NCBI RefSeq assembly: GCF_000196875.2
Contig: NC_014532.2
Location: forward strand, 3,782,001 to 3,846,000
From: Halomonas elongata DSM 2581
GTDB taxonomy: Bacteria; Pseudomonadota; Gammaproteobacteria; Pseudomonadales; Halomonadaceae
Length of the DNA: 64,000 bases
Direction of reading: 5' to 3'
The position numbers were made by a program, and so were the translations under genes. The notes below the pieces were generated by a model. It did not search any database, was not told where the DNA came from, and saw only the letters and a program-made list of their open reading frames with translations. This document shows positions 55,122 through 64,000 of the stretch, in pieces. Each line of letters begins with the position of its first letter. Within the stretch, counting starts at the first letter, position 1.

Positions 55122-55562
55122 ATGAAAGCCTTGATCCAGCGTGTCAGTCAGGCCAGTGTCAGTGTCGACGATGAGTGTGTCGGTGCCATCGAACACGGCC
55201 TGCTGGCCTTGATCGGCGTGGAACGGGAAGACGACGAAGCCCGGGCCGAGCGGCTTCTGCACAAGCTGCTGCATTATCGCGTCTTCGCCGACGAAACCGG
55301 CCGCATGAACCACAACCTGCAACAGGCAGAGGGTGGCCTGTTGCTGATTTCGCAATTCACGCTCGCCGCCGATACCCGCAAGGGGCTGCGTCCCGGTTTT
55401 TCCAGTGCCGCGCCGCCGGACGAAGGCGAGCGTCTTTTCCATCATCTCGTCGAGCGGGCCCGCAATGCCTGGCCCCGGGTGGCCACCGGACGCTTCGGCG
55501 CCAATATGCAGGTATCCCTGGTCAATGACGGCCCCGTGACCTTTCTGCTCGAAAGCCACTGA
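55122..55562 (+). CDS. dtd: D-aminoacyl-tRNA deacylase
   Basis: 146-aa enzyme that clears D-amino acids and misloaded glycine from tRNA. Family motifs [12 protein letters not shown] (near 80, with S-Q-F-T-L) and the C-terminal [11 protein letters not shown] (cross-subunit Gly-cisPro). Start ATG 55122 with GGAGTG upstream; a CTG/other start 9 nt earlier is unlikely. Length matches E. coli Dtd. Confidence 0.94.
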   Translation: MKALIQRVSQASVSVDDECVGAIEHGLLALIGVEREDDEARAERLLHKLLHYRVFADETGRMNHNLQQAEGGLLLISQFTLAADTRKGLRPGFSSAAPPDEGERLFHHLVERARNAWPRVATGRFGANMQVSLVNDGPVTFLLESH

Positions 55563-55589
55563 TCCTGCCGGTTCCACCCGCCAAGCATC

Positions 55590-55618
55590 CACCCTCGACA
55601 CGGAGCCGCTCGAGGGTG
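55590..55618 (+). terminator. Hairpin after dtd
   Basis: CACCCTCGA / TCGAGGGTG, 9-bp perfect stem with an 11-nt loop, 27 nt after the dtd stop; no T-run. Confidence 0.5.
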
Positions 55619-55737
55619 CGTTGACGCCTTCCGGATGGCCCTTATTCGCCGCGCGCCACCCCGACTTACCCTCACTCCGAATCCCTTCATCCCTGCAGCA
55701 CCGGCCGGGTCGATCCCCCGTATAGCCCCTCCGATAG

Positions 55738-55804
55738 TTGTACACAAAATTTATGGAAATATATTACACAAAGTGGACAATGGATCTGGCGTAATTGTGT
55801 ACAA
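55738..55804 (+). promoter_or_regulatory. Promoter and paired operators upstream of the NCS2 permease
   Basis: AT-rich island with -35 TTGTAC (55738-55743), 16-bp spacer, -10 TATATT (55760-55765). TTGTACACAA (55738-55747) overlaps the -35, and its exact inverse TTGTGTACAA lies at 55795-55804, downstream of the start site. Both are TTGT-N2-ACAA palindromes, the style of GntR-family (FCD) operators. Two sites 57 bp apart flanking the start suggest repression by occlusion or looping. Confidence 0.6.
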
Positions 55805-55825
55805 TAACAAGTGGTGATTGTCCTC

Positions 55826-57241
55826 ATGACAGATTCCGGCCGCAGCACTTCCGTCTTCGAGTTCCGGGGACATCCTCCCTTGGCTCGCGCCCTGCCGCTT
55901 TCCCTGCAGCACATCCTGGCGATGATCATGGGCACGGTCACCGTTCCCATCATCGTCGCCGGCACCGTGGGGGCAACCCTCGAGGAAAAGATGCTGCTGA
56001 TCCAGATCTCGCTGCTCGCCTCCGGGGTCTCGACGTTGTTGCAGCTCTACGGCATCCGCCGCTTCGGCGCCCGGCTACCGACCATCTTCGGCGTCGGCTT
56101 CGCCTATGTGCCGACCCTGACGGCAGTGGGCGCCCAATACGGCCTGGAAGGCATCCTCGGTGCCCAGATCATCGGTGGCGGGGCCATGATCCTGGTGGGG
56201 TTCTTCATTCAGCGCATCCGCCACTTCTTTCCCCCCGTCGTGGCCGGCACCGTGGTCCTGGTGATCGGCCTGTCGCTCTATGACATCGCCATCAATTACA
56301 TGGCGGGGGGCATCGGCCGGCCCGACTTCGGCGAACCGCGCCAGTGGCTAGTGGCACTGCTCACGCTGGCCGTAGTGCTGGTCGTCTCGCAGTTCGCCCG
56401 CGGCTTTCTCAAGCTGTCGGCGATCATCTGCGGCATCCTGGTGGGCTATGTCCTGGCATTGGCGATGGGCATGGTGGACTTTTCCCCGGTCCGCGAGGCC
56501 AACTGGTTCAGCGCACCGACACTGCTGCCCTTCGAGCTGGCCTTCCACCCGGCGGCCATTCTTTCCATGGTGATCATCTGCGTGATCAATTCGGTACAGA
56601 CCATCGGCGATCTCTCGGCTACCACCGTGGGCGGCATGGACCGCGAACTGGACCGCAAGGAGCTCGCCGGCGGGCTGCTCGGCAATGGCCTGTGCACGGC
56701 CGTGGGTTCGGTGTTCGGCGCCCTGCCGACCGCCTCTTTCAGCCAGAACGTCGGCATCGTGGCGATGACCAAGGTGATCAGCCGCACCGTCCTGGCCCTC
56801 GCCGCCGTCTTCATCCTGCTGGCCGGCCTGATGCCCAAGTTCGGGGCCCTGATGACCACCATTCCCTACCCGGTGCTGGGCGGCGCCACCATCACCGTCT
56901 TCGGCATGATCACCATGACCGGCATCCAGTTGCTGATCCGCGATGAGTTATCGTCCCGCAACATCACCATCGTCAGCCTGGCCCTGGCGATGAGCCTGGG
57001 CATCTATGCCGCGCCGGATGCCATCGGCGGCCTACCGCAGATGCTGCAACTGGTGCTGGGCGGCTCGCCCATCGTGGTGGCGGCCCTGGTCTCGGTCTCC
57101 CTGAACCTGATCCTGCCGCGGCGCAGCCTCGACGACGAACGCCGCGAGCGGGAAGCGATCGCCGAACAGATGCGTGATGAACCCGCCCGACACGCTGGCG
57201 ACGCTCCGCCCCGCCGTGAAGCCGAACATCCCCCTTCCTGA
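55826..57241 (+). CDS. NCS2-family nucleobase:cation symporter (xanthine/uracil permease type)
   Basis: 471-aa permease of purines or pyrimidines with about 12-14 helices. The conserved helix-1 LQHILAMIMG and the family signature QNVGIVAMTK (Q-N-x-G-x4-T-K) near 305 are present. The helix-8 motif that normally reads E-x-x-G-D reads QTIGD (near 257), so the glutamate considered essential for substrate binding in XanQ/UraA is Gln here. Start at ATG 55826; two GTGs at 55811 and 55814 are alternatives. Acidic/basic C-terminal tail. Regulated probably by a GntR-type repressor through the sites upstream. Substrate not assignable. Confidence 0.85.
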   Translation: MTDSGRSTSVFEFRGHPPLARALPLSLQHILAMIMGTVTVPIIVAGTVGATLEEKMLLIQISLLASGVSTLLQLYGIRRFGARLPTIFGVGFAYVPTLTAVGAQYGLEGILGAQIIGGGAMILVGFFIQRIRHFFPPVVAGTVVLVIGLSLYDIAINYMAGGIGRPDFGEPRQWLVALLTLAVVLVVSQFARGFLKLSAIICGILVGYVLALAMGMVDFSPVREANWFSAPTLLPFELAFHPAAILSMVIICVINSVQTIGDLSATTVGGMDRELDRKELAGGLLGNGLCTAVGSVFGALPTASFSQNVGIVAMTKVISRTVLALAAVFILLAGLMPKFGALMTTIPYPVLGGATITVFGMITMTGIQLLIRDELSSRNITIVSLALAMSLGIYAAPDAIGGLPQMLQLVLGGSPIVVAALVSVSLNLILPRRSLDDERREREAIAEQMRDEPARHAGDAPPRREAEHPPS

Positions 57242-57261
57242 AGCAGCGGAGCGAGGAGCGG

Positions 57262-59205
<1,944 letters not shown>

Positions 59206-59259
59206 GCTGGCTCCATTCGTCCGCGTGAGATCACCGCCTTGGGCGGCCACCGTGTCGTG

Positions 59260-59778
59260 ATGAACGACGATTCTACCGAATTATCCGCACACTTGCGGTC
59301 GCGTCTCGCCGGGAAGTCGCTCTGGGACTTCGCGCTCGACTTCTATGCCCGCGACGGCGTCGAGCAGGCCTGCCTGACGCTGCAGGACGAAGCGGATGTC
59401 GAGGTCACCGAGCTGTTGTGGCGTTGCTGGTTGTATCGACATGGACTGCGTGCCGGCGACACGCCCCTCGACGTGCGGCAGTGGCAGCACGATGTCATCT
59501 CGCCCCTGCGACGCTTGCGCCGCGACCTCAAGCCGGCCGCACGGGAACGAGCGAACGTGGCCAGCCTGCGGCAGCGCATCAAGCAAGCCGAACTGGACGC
59601 CGAACGCGAGTGCCTGCTTCGCCTGGAAGCCCACAGTGGTACTGGCCTCGCCCCTCTTTTCGAGATTTCCCGACCAGGCTCGACCCTGGAAAAAGTTTTG
59701 CCGTTCAGCCCTCAACTGCAGAAAAAATCACATCTTTTGGCCCTGGGAACGCTGCAAAGCCAGCTTGACCCCTTATGA
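59260..59778 (+). CDS. TIGR02444-family protein
   Basis: 172-aa cytoplasmic protein of a gammaproteobacterial family of unknown role. LWDFALDFYARDGVEQACLTLQ near 21 and CWLYRHG near 55 are the recognisable parts; no catalytic motif or membrane segment. It is divergent from yheS with a 54-bp gap, an arrangement seen in Pseudomonas as well. Start ATG 59260 (GTG at 59257 just before). Confidence 0.75.
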   Translation: MNDDSTELSAHLRSRLAGKSLWDFALDFYARDGVEQACLTLQDEADVEVTELLWRCWLYRHGLRAGDTPLDVRQWQHDVISPLRRLRRDLKPAARERANVASLRQRIKQAELDAERECLLRLEAHSGTGLAPLFEISRPGSTLEKVLPFSPQLQKKSHLLALGTLQSQLDPL

Positions 59779-59805
59779 CCCCCACGCTAGCCTGAAATTA
59801 CCTGC

Positions 59806-59822
59806 GTAAACGGCTAGCAAAC
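59806..59822. promoter_or_regulatory. GYAAAC direct repeat upstream of teaA
   Basis: GTAAAC (59806-59811) and GCAAAC (59817-59822), period 11 bp, resembling the GTAAA-N5-GTAAA half-sites of CpxR/OmpR-type response regulators. About 75 nt before the teaA start. teaABC of H. elongata is induced by salt, so an osmotic regulator site here would make sense. Two-copy evidence only. Confidence 0.3.
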
Positions 59823-59892
59823 AACACTTTCGATTTTTCGCCGGTCTATGAGTCATTGATTTTCCGGCAAAACCTGCAGAGGAACCACAAGA

Positions 59893-60918
59893 ATGAAGGC
59901 ATACAAGCTGCTGACTACCGCAAGTATCGGCGCCCTGATGCTCGGCATGTCCACCGCCGCCTATTCCGACAACTGGCGTTACGCCCACGAGGAATACGAA
60001 GGCGACGTTCAGGATGTCTTCGCTCAGGCTTTCAAGGGTTATGTCGAAGATAATTCCGACCATACCGTTCAGGTCTATCGCTTCGGCGAACTGGGTGAGT
60101 CCGACGACATCATGGAGCAGACCCAGAACGGGATCCTGCAATTCGTGAACCAGTCGCCCGGCTTCACCGGCTCGCTCATCCCCTCGGCTCAGATCTTCTT
60201 CATCCCCTATCTGATGCCCACGGACATGGATACCGTTCTGGAGTTCTTCGACGAGAGCAAGGCCATCAACGAGATGTTCCCGAAGCTCTACGCCGAACAC
60301 GGTCTGGAACTGCTCAAGATGTACCCGGAAGGCGAGATGGTGGTGACCGCCGACGAGCCGATCACCTCGCCCGAGGACTTCGACAACAAGAAGATCCGTA
60401 CCATGACCAACCCGCTGCTGGCCGAGACCTACAAGGCCTTTGGCGCCACCCCGACGCCGCTGCCCTGGGGTGAAGTCTACGGCGGCCTGCAGACCGGTAT
60501 CATCGACGGTCAGGAAAACCCGATCTTCTGGATCGAGTCCGGCGGCCTCTACGAAGTCTCGCCCAACCTGACCTTCACCAGCCATGGCTGGTTCACCACC
60601 GCCATGATGGCCAATCAGGACTTCTACGAAGGCCTGTCCGAAGAAGACCAGCAACTGGTGCAGGACGCCGCCGACGCGGCCTACGACCACACCATCGAGC
60701 ACATCAAGGGCCTGTCCGAGGAATCCCTCGAGAAGATCAAGGCCGCCTCCGACGAGGTCACCGTCACTCGTCTGAACGATGAGCAGATCCAGGCCTTCAA
60801 GGAGCGCGCTCCCCAGGTCGAGGAGAAGTTCATCGAAATGACCGGCGAGCAGGGCCAGGAGTTGCTCGACCAGTTCAAGGCCGATCTCAAGGCCGTGCAG
60901 AGCGAGAGCGAGGGCTGA
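59893..60918 (+). CDS. teaA: Ectoine/hydroxyectoine TRAP binding protein TeaA
   Basis: 341-aa periplasmic receptor nearly identical in pattern to H. elongata TeaA. Signal peptide of 25 aa (cleavage AAYS-DN). In mature numbering the ligand residues known from TeaA structures are all in place: Glu9, Phe66, Arg144, Trp167, Asn184 and Phe209 (within NWRYAHEE, QSPGFTGS, KIRTMTNP, PLPWGEV, GQENPIF and SHGWFTT). Binds ectoine with high affinity for uptake or recovery of leaked osmolyte. A terminator-like hairpin follows, 22 nt after the stop. Preceded by a 114-bp gap with GYAAAC repeats. Confidence 0.96.
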   Translation: MKAYKLLTTASIGALMLGMSTAAYSDNWRYAHEEYEGDVQDVFAQAFKGYVEDNSDHTVQVYRFGELGESDDIMEQTQNGILQFVNQSPGFTGSLIPSAQIFFIPYLMPTDMDTVLEFFDESKAINEMFPKLYAEHGLELLKMYPEGEMVVTADEPITSPEDFDNKKIRTMTNPLLAETYKAFGATPTPLPWGEVYGGLQTGIIDGQENPIFWIESGGLYEVSPNLTFTSHGWFTTAMMANQDFYEGLSEEDQQLVQDAADAAYDHTIEHIKGLSEESLEKIKAASDEVTVTRLNDEQIQAFKERAPQVEEKFIEMTGEQGQELLDQFKADLKAVQSESEG

Positions 60919-60940
60919 TCACCAGCCTCTCCCGCACCAA

Positions 60941-60970
60941 TCGGGGGCAGCCTGGCTGCCCCCGAGTTGT
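60941..60970 (+). terminator. Terminator/attenuator between teaA and teaB
   Basis: TCGGGGGCAG-CCTGG-CTGCCCCCGA, perfect 10-bp stem, 5-nt loop, then GTTGTTT. The best rho-independent terminator of the window, 22 nt after teaA. The remaining 235 bp to teaB contain no gene; two TGTTTAC copies (60968-60974, 60986-60992) and no convincing promoter. Confidence 0.75.
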
Positions 60971-61205
60971 TTACGGGCCTCCGTCTGTTTACAAGCATCG
61001 CGTGCCTCGGCCAAGAGCCAGGCCCGTTCCCGATGGACCGGGACGTTTTGCCCACTCGGGCCTCGAGATGGGAAGCAGCGAGTTGCAGACAGCCTGCTCA
61101 GCGTTCACCCAACGTTGACCTAACGCATACCGCACGCCGTCGGCAGCGGTTACGCTGCTAAACGGGCATCCATATTTCGCCATGTCTGCTGAAGGGAGCG
61201 CGGCC

Positions 61206-61787
61206 ATGACCGACGAAGAAGAAGCCGAAAAACACTACCATTCCGGCCTGCCCGGCATACTGGGCACCATCGATACCCTGATCAGCAAGCTGGAAGCGAT
61301 CATCCTCGCTCTCGGCGTGCTGCTGATGGCCACCAATACCGTCGCCAATGTCATCGGACGCTTCGCGCTCGGCGAGAGCCTGTTCTTCACCGGCGAGGTC
61401 AACCGCATCCTGATCATCATGATCACCTTCGCGGGCATCGGCTATGCGGCACGTCATGGCCGCCATATCCGCATGTCGGCGATCTACGATGCCTTGCCGG
61501 TGGGCGGCCGTCGCGCCCTGATGATAGTGATCTCGCTGTTCACCTCCCTGGTGATGTTCTTCCTGATGTATTACTCGGTTCACTATGTCCTCGACCTGTA
61601 CGACAAGGGGCGCATCCTGCCGGCACTCGGCTTCCCCATCTTCATCATCTACGTCTGGGTGCCGTTGGGCTTTCTGATCACCGGCATTCAGTACCTGTTC
61701 ACGGCCATCAAGAACCTGACGTCGCGCGATGTCTACCTGTCGACCTCGGTGGTCGACGGTTACAAGGATACGGAAACGGAAGTCTGA
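61206..61787 (+). CDS. teaB: Ectoine TRAP transporter small permease TeaB
   Basis: 193-aa DctQ-type subunit with four helices (about 27-50, 60-80, 97-118 and 145-163). RFALGESLFFTGEVNRILIIM near 50 matches the DctQ consensus E-x-x-R. GAAGGGAG 7 nt before ATG 61206 favours this start over the ATG at 61182. Separated from teaA by a 287-bp gap with a terminator. Acts with TeaC and TeaA. Confidence 0.93.
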   Translation: MTDEEEAEKHYHSGLPGILGTIDTLISKLEAIILALGVLLMATNTVANVIGRFALGESLFFTGEVNRILIIMITFAGIGYAARHGRHIRMSAIYDALPVGGRRALMIVISLFTSLVMFFLMYYSVHYVLDLYDKGRILPALGFPIFIIYVWVPLGFLITGIQYLFTAIKNLTSRDVYLSTSVVDGYKDTETEV

Positions 61788-61817
61788 CGCAGGGCGCTTC
61801 GCCCGGGGGAATGCAAG

Positions 61818-63101
61818 ATGACGACAATAATGGTTGCGACCATGATAGGCCTGCTGCTGCTGGGCTTTCCCATGATGATCCCGCTGGCCACCGCCTCGAT
61901 CATCGGGTTCTTCATGATGTTCGGCGGGCTGGGCCAGATGGAGACCCTGATCCAGCAGCTGATGGCCGGCATACGGCCGGCATCGCTGATCGCGGTGCCC
62001 ATGTTCATCCTTGCCGCGGACATCATGACCCGCGGCCAGTCGGCCAACCGACTGATCAATATGGTGATGGCCTTCATCGGCCACATAAAGGGCGGCCTGG
62101 CGGTCAGCACGGCGGCTTCCTGCACGCTGTTCGGCGCCGTTTCCGGCTCCACCCAGGCCACCGTGGTGGCAGTCGGCTCTCCGCTGCGCCCGCGCATGCT
62201 CAAGGCCGGCTATTCGGACTCCTTCAGCCTGGCGCTGATCATCAATTCCAGCGATATCGCCTTTCTGATTCCACCCAGCATCGGCATGATCATCTACGGG
62301 ATCATTTCCGGTACTTCCATCGGCGAGCTGTTCATCGCCGGTATCGGCCCGGGCCTGATGATTCTGGTCATGTTCGCCATCTACTGCGTGATCTACGCCA
62401 TCGTCCGCGGTGTGCCCACCGAGCCCAAGGCCAGTTGGGGAGAACGCTTCTCGGCCGTGCGCCTGGCCCTGTGGCCGCTGGGCTTTCCGGTGATCATCAT
62501 CGGCGGCATCTACGGCGGCATCTTCAGCCCGACCGAAGCGGCGGCAGCCTGTGTGCTCTATGCGGTACTACTGGAATTCGTGGTCTTCCGCTCGCTGAAG
62601 ATCAGCGATATCTACGCCATTGCCAAGTCCACCGGCCTTATCACCGCCGTGGTGTTCATCCTGGTGGCGGTGGGCAACAGCTTCTCGTGGATCATCTCCT
62701 TCGCCCAGATTCCCCAGGCTATCCTCGAGGCCGTGGGTATCAACGAGGCGGGGCCGACCGGGGTGCTGATCGCCATCTGTGTCGCCTTCTTCGTCGCCTG
62801 CATGTTCGTCGATCCCATCGTGGTGATCCTGGTACTGACACCGGTCTTCGCGCCCGCCATCGAGGCCACCGGCCTCGACCCGGTGCTTGTCGGTATCCTG
62901 ATCACGCTGCAGGTGGCCATCGGCTCGGCGACACCGCCCTTCGGTTGCGACATCTTCACTGCCATCGCCATCTTCAAGCGCCCTTACCTGGACGTGATCA
63001 AGGGCACGCCACCCTTCATCTTCATGCTGGTACTGGCGGCCGCGTTGCTGATCCTGTTCCCGCAGATCGCCCTGTTCCTGCGCGATCTCGCTTTCAGGTA
63101 A
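61818..63101 (+). CDS. teaC: Ectoine TRAP transporter large permease TeaC
   Basis: 427-aa DctM-type channel, sodium-driven. RPASLIAVPMFILAADIMTRG near 54, SGSTQATVVAVGSPLRPRM near 108, SSDIAFLIPPSIGMIIYG near 140, FSPTEAAAACVLYAV near 232 and SATPPFGCDIFTA near 375 are the family blocks; about 12 helices. GGGGGA ribosome-binding site before ATG 61818. 30 bp after teaB. Confidence 0.95.
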   Translation: MTTIMVATMIGLLLLGFPMMIPLATASIIGFFMMFGGLGQMETLIQQLMAGIRPASLIAVPMFILAADIMTRGQSANRLINMVMAFIGHIKGGLAVSTAASCTLFGAVSGSTQATVVAVGSPLRPRMLKAGYSDSFSLALIINSSDIAFLIPPSIGMIIYGIISGTSIGELFIAGIGPGLMILVMFAIYCVIYAIVRGVPTEPKASWGERFSAVRLALWPLGFPVIIIGGIYGGIFSPTEAAAACVLYAVLLEFVVFRSLKISDIYAIAKSTGLITAVVFILVAVGNSFSWIISFAQIPQAILEAVGINEAGPTGVLIAICVAFFVACMFVDPIVVILVLTPVFAPAIEATGLDPVLVGILITLQVAIGSATPPFGCDIFTAIAIFKRPYLDVIKGTPPFIFMLVLAAALLILFPQIALFLRDLAFR

Positions 63102-63133
63102 GCGGCTCTACCGGATACAAGGAGTAAGGTGAG

Positions 63134-63577
63134 ATGTTCAATCGGATCATGGTGCCGGTCGACGGCTCCAAGGGCGCCGTCAAGGCGCTGGAAAAGGGCG
63201 TGGGCCTGCAGCAACTGACCGGCGCCGAACTCTATATCCTCTGCGTGTTCAAGCACCACAGCCTGCTCGAGGCCTCGCTGTCGATGGTCCGCCCCGAACA
63301 GTTGGACATCCCGGACGACGCCCTCAAGGATTACGCCACCGAGATCGCCGTCCAGGCCAAGACACGCGCCACCGAGTTGGGCGTACCGGCCGACAAGGTG
63401 CGCGCCTTCGTCAAGGGCGGACGCCCCTCGCGCACCATCGTGCGCTTCGCCCGCAAGCGAGAGTGCGACCTGGTCGTGATCGGTGCCCAGGGCACCAACG
63501 GCGACAAGAGCCTGCTGCTGGGCAGTGTCGCCCAGCGTGTCGCCGGCTCGGCGCACTGTCCCGTCCTGGTCGTCTGA
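63134..63577 (+). CDS. teaD: Universal stress protein TeaD, regulator of TeaABC
   Basis: 147-aa USP. It contains the full ATP motif G-2x-G-9x-G-S ([20 protein letters not shown] near 118). In H. elongata TeaD binds ATP, changes its oligomeric state and lowers TeaABC uptake activity. Start ATG 63134, 32 bp after teaC, so part of the same transcript. Confidence 0.94.
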   Translation: MFNRIMVPVDGSKGAVKALEKGVGLQQLTGAELYILCVFKHHSLLEASLSMVRPEQLDIPDDALKDYATEIAVQAKTRATELGVPADKVRAFVKGGRPSRTIVRFARKRECDLVVIGAQGTNGDKSLLLGSVAQRVAGSAHCPVLVV

Positions 63578-63709
63578 CGCTTTCCCGCGCCGGTTCATCG
63601 GACCAGATACCGCATCCAGCACATGGATGCGGAACCCGTCCGGCCCTGTTAGAGTCCCATGGGTTCCATACACTCATGGCGCCAAGGCGCCGGACTACAA
63701 GGCTTTTCC

Positions 63710-64000
63710 ATGAAGACACTGCTGACTTCCGCGTCACTGGCGGCTCTGTTGACCGCCGCTCCCTTGGCACTGGCCGCTCCCGACTCCGATCAGGAACGAC
63801 TGGGCTACAGCCTCGGCGTGACCCTGGGCAAGAGCATCCAGCAGGATGTCTCCGACCTCGACATCGACTCTTTCACCCAGGCCATCCGTGACGTCTACGC
63901 CGGTGATGAGCTGGCCATGACCGACCAGGAAATGGCCGACACCCTGGCCAAGTTCCAGCAGCAGGCCCAGGAGAAGCGCGCCGCCGAAGCCGAGAAACGT
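63710..64000 (+). CDS. FKBP-type peptidyl-prolyl cis-trans isomerase, N-terminal part (3' partial)
   Basis: First 97 codons of a secreted Mip/FkpA-type isomerase; the gene runs off the right edge. Signal peptide MKTLLTSASLAALLTAAPLA (cleavage near ALA-AP), then the FKBP_N dimerisation region DQERLGYSLGVTLGKSIQQD, with the F/L-x-x-x-I-x-D segment and a K/A/E-rich helix (AQEKRAAEAEKR). The catalytic FKBP domain would follow outside the window. Start ATG 63710 is preceded by AAGG. Confidence 0.85.
   Translation, partial: MKTLLTSASLAALLTAAPLALAAPDSDQERLGYSLGVTLGKSIQQDVSDLDIDSFTQAIRDVYAGDELAMTDQEMADTLAKFQQQAQEKRAAEAEKR

Noticed and set aside
59860..59882. Sigma-54-like GG...GC pair upstream of teaA (GGCAAAACCTGC)
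   Set aside because: Spacing between GG and GC is 8 nt instead of 10 and the flanking consensus is absent.

Overview
The window is about 64 kb of GC-rich, densely coding chromosome from a gammaproteobacterium, most likely Halomonas or a close relative (Halomonadaceae). Two lines of evidence support this. First, there is a complete teaABCD set, the ectoine/hydroxyectoine TRAP transporter plus its universal-stress-protein partner, first described in Halomonas elongata. Second, the housekeeping blocks have Pseudomonas/Halomonas-type order: hemCDXY divergent from argH; lptM-lysA-dapF-DUF484-xerC-HAD; engB divergent from cytochrome c4-dsbA-EEP nuclease. I see no tRNA, rRNA, CRISPR array, insertion sequence or prophage.

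Layout. 1-4092 (+): a DctPQM TRAP transporter (binding protein cut by the window edge), a VanX-like dipeptidase and a prephenate-dehydratase-like protein. 4076-6955 (-): a TAXI-type TRAP system. 7115-21481: a complete myo-inositol catabolism island. Its minus arm is FrcBCA-like ABC importer, isomerase-like gene, iolC fused to a DUF2090 aldolase-like domain, iolD, iolE, iolA and a second Gfo/Idh/MocA dehydrogenase. Its plus arm is an RpiR-type regulator, iolG and iolB. The 206-bp divergent promoter region holds two copies of a GGAA-N6-TTCC-like operator. 21566-22308: a TauE/SafE gene broken by a one-base frameshift. 22385-27436: gapA divergent from pyk-mgsA-pgi, with a HexR-like site between. 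27476-30819: two overlapping crcB genes and an MscS-family channel. 30897-35387: macA-macB-nodT efflux. 35597-40130: hemCDXY. 40386-46539: argH to the HAD gene. 46614-46709: an intergenic composite palindrome. 46722-49772: engB, cytochrome c4, dsbA, nuclease. 49938-53155: a TakP-like TRAP transporter. 53278-59778: thiD, a tandem USP protein, dtd, an NCS2 permease, an ABC-F ATPase and a TIGR02444-like protein. 59893-63577: teaABCD. 63710-end: start of a secreted FKBP-type isomerase.

The island can take inositol from import to acetyl-CoA and DHAP. No stand-alone iolJ aldolase is present, so the DUF2090 half of IolC probably does that step. The gap/pyk/mgsA/pgi block could process the resulting triose phosphate. 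The window has four TRAP systems and one sugar ABC importer. In all five, a GC-rich hairpin separates the binding-protein gene from the permease gene or genes, which suggests a shared way of setting the ratio of binding protein to permease.

Nothing here is a clearly new defence, mobile or biosynthetic system. The most original observations are regulatory: the two-operator inositol control region, the hairpin rule in the transporters, TTGT-N2-ACAA and GYAAAC repeats at several promoters, and the composite palindrome. One small gene set is of unknown purpose: TRAP, dipeptidase and prephenate-dehydratase-like protein.
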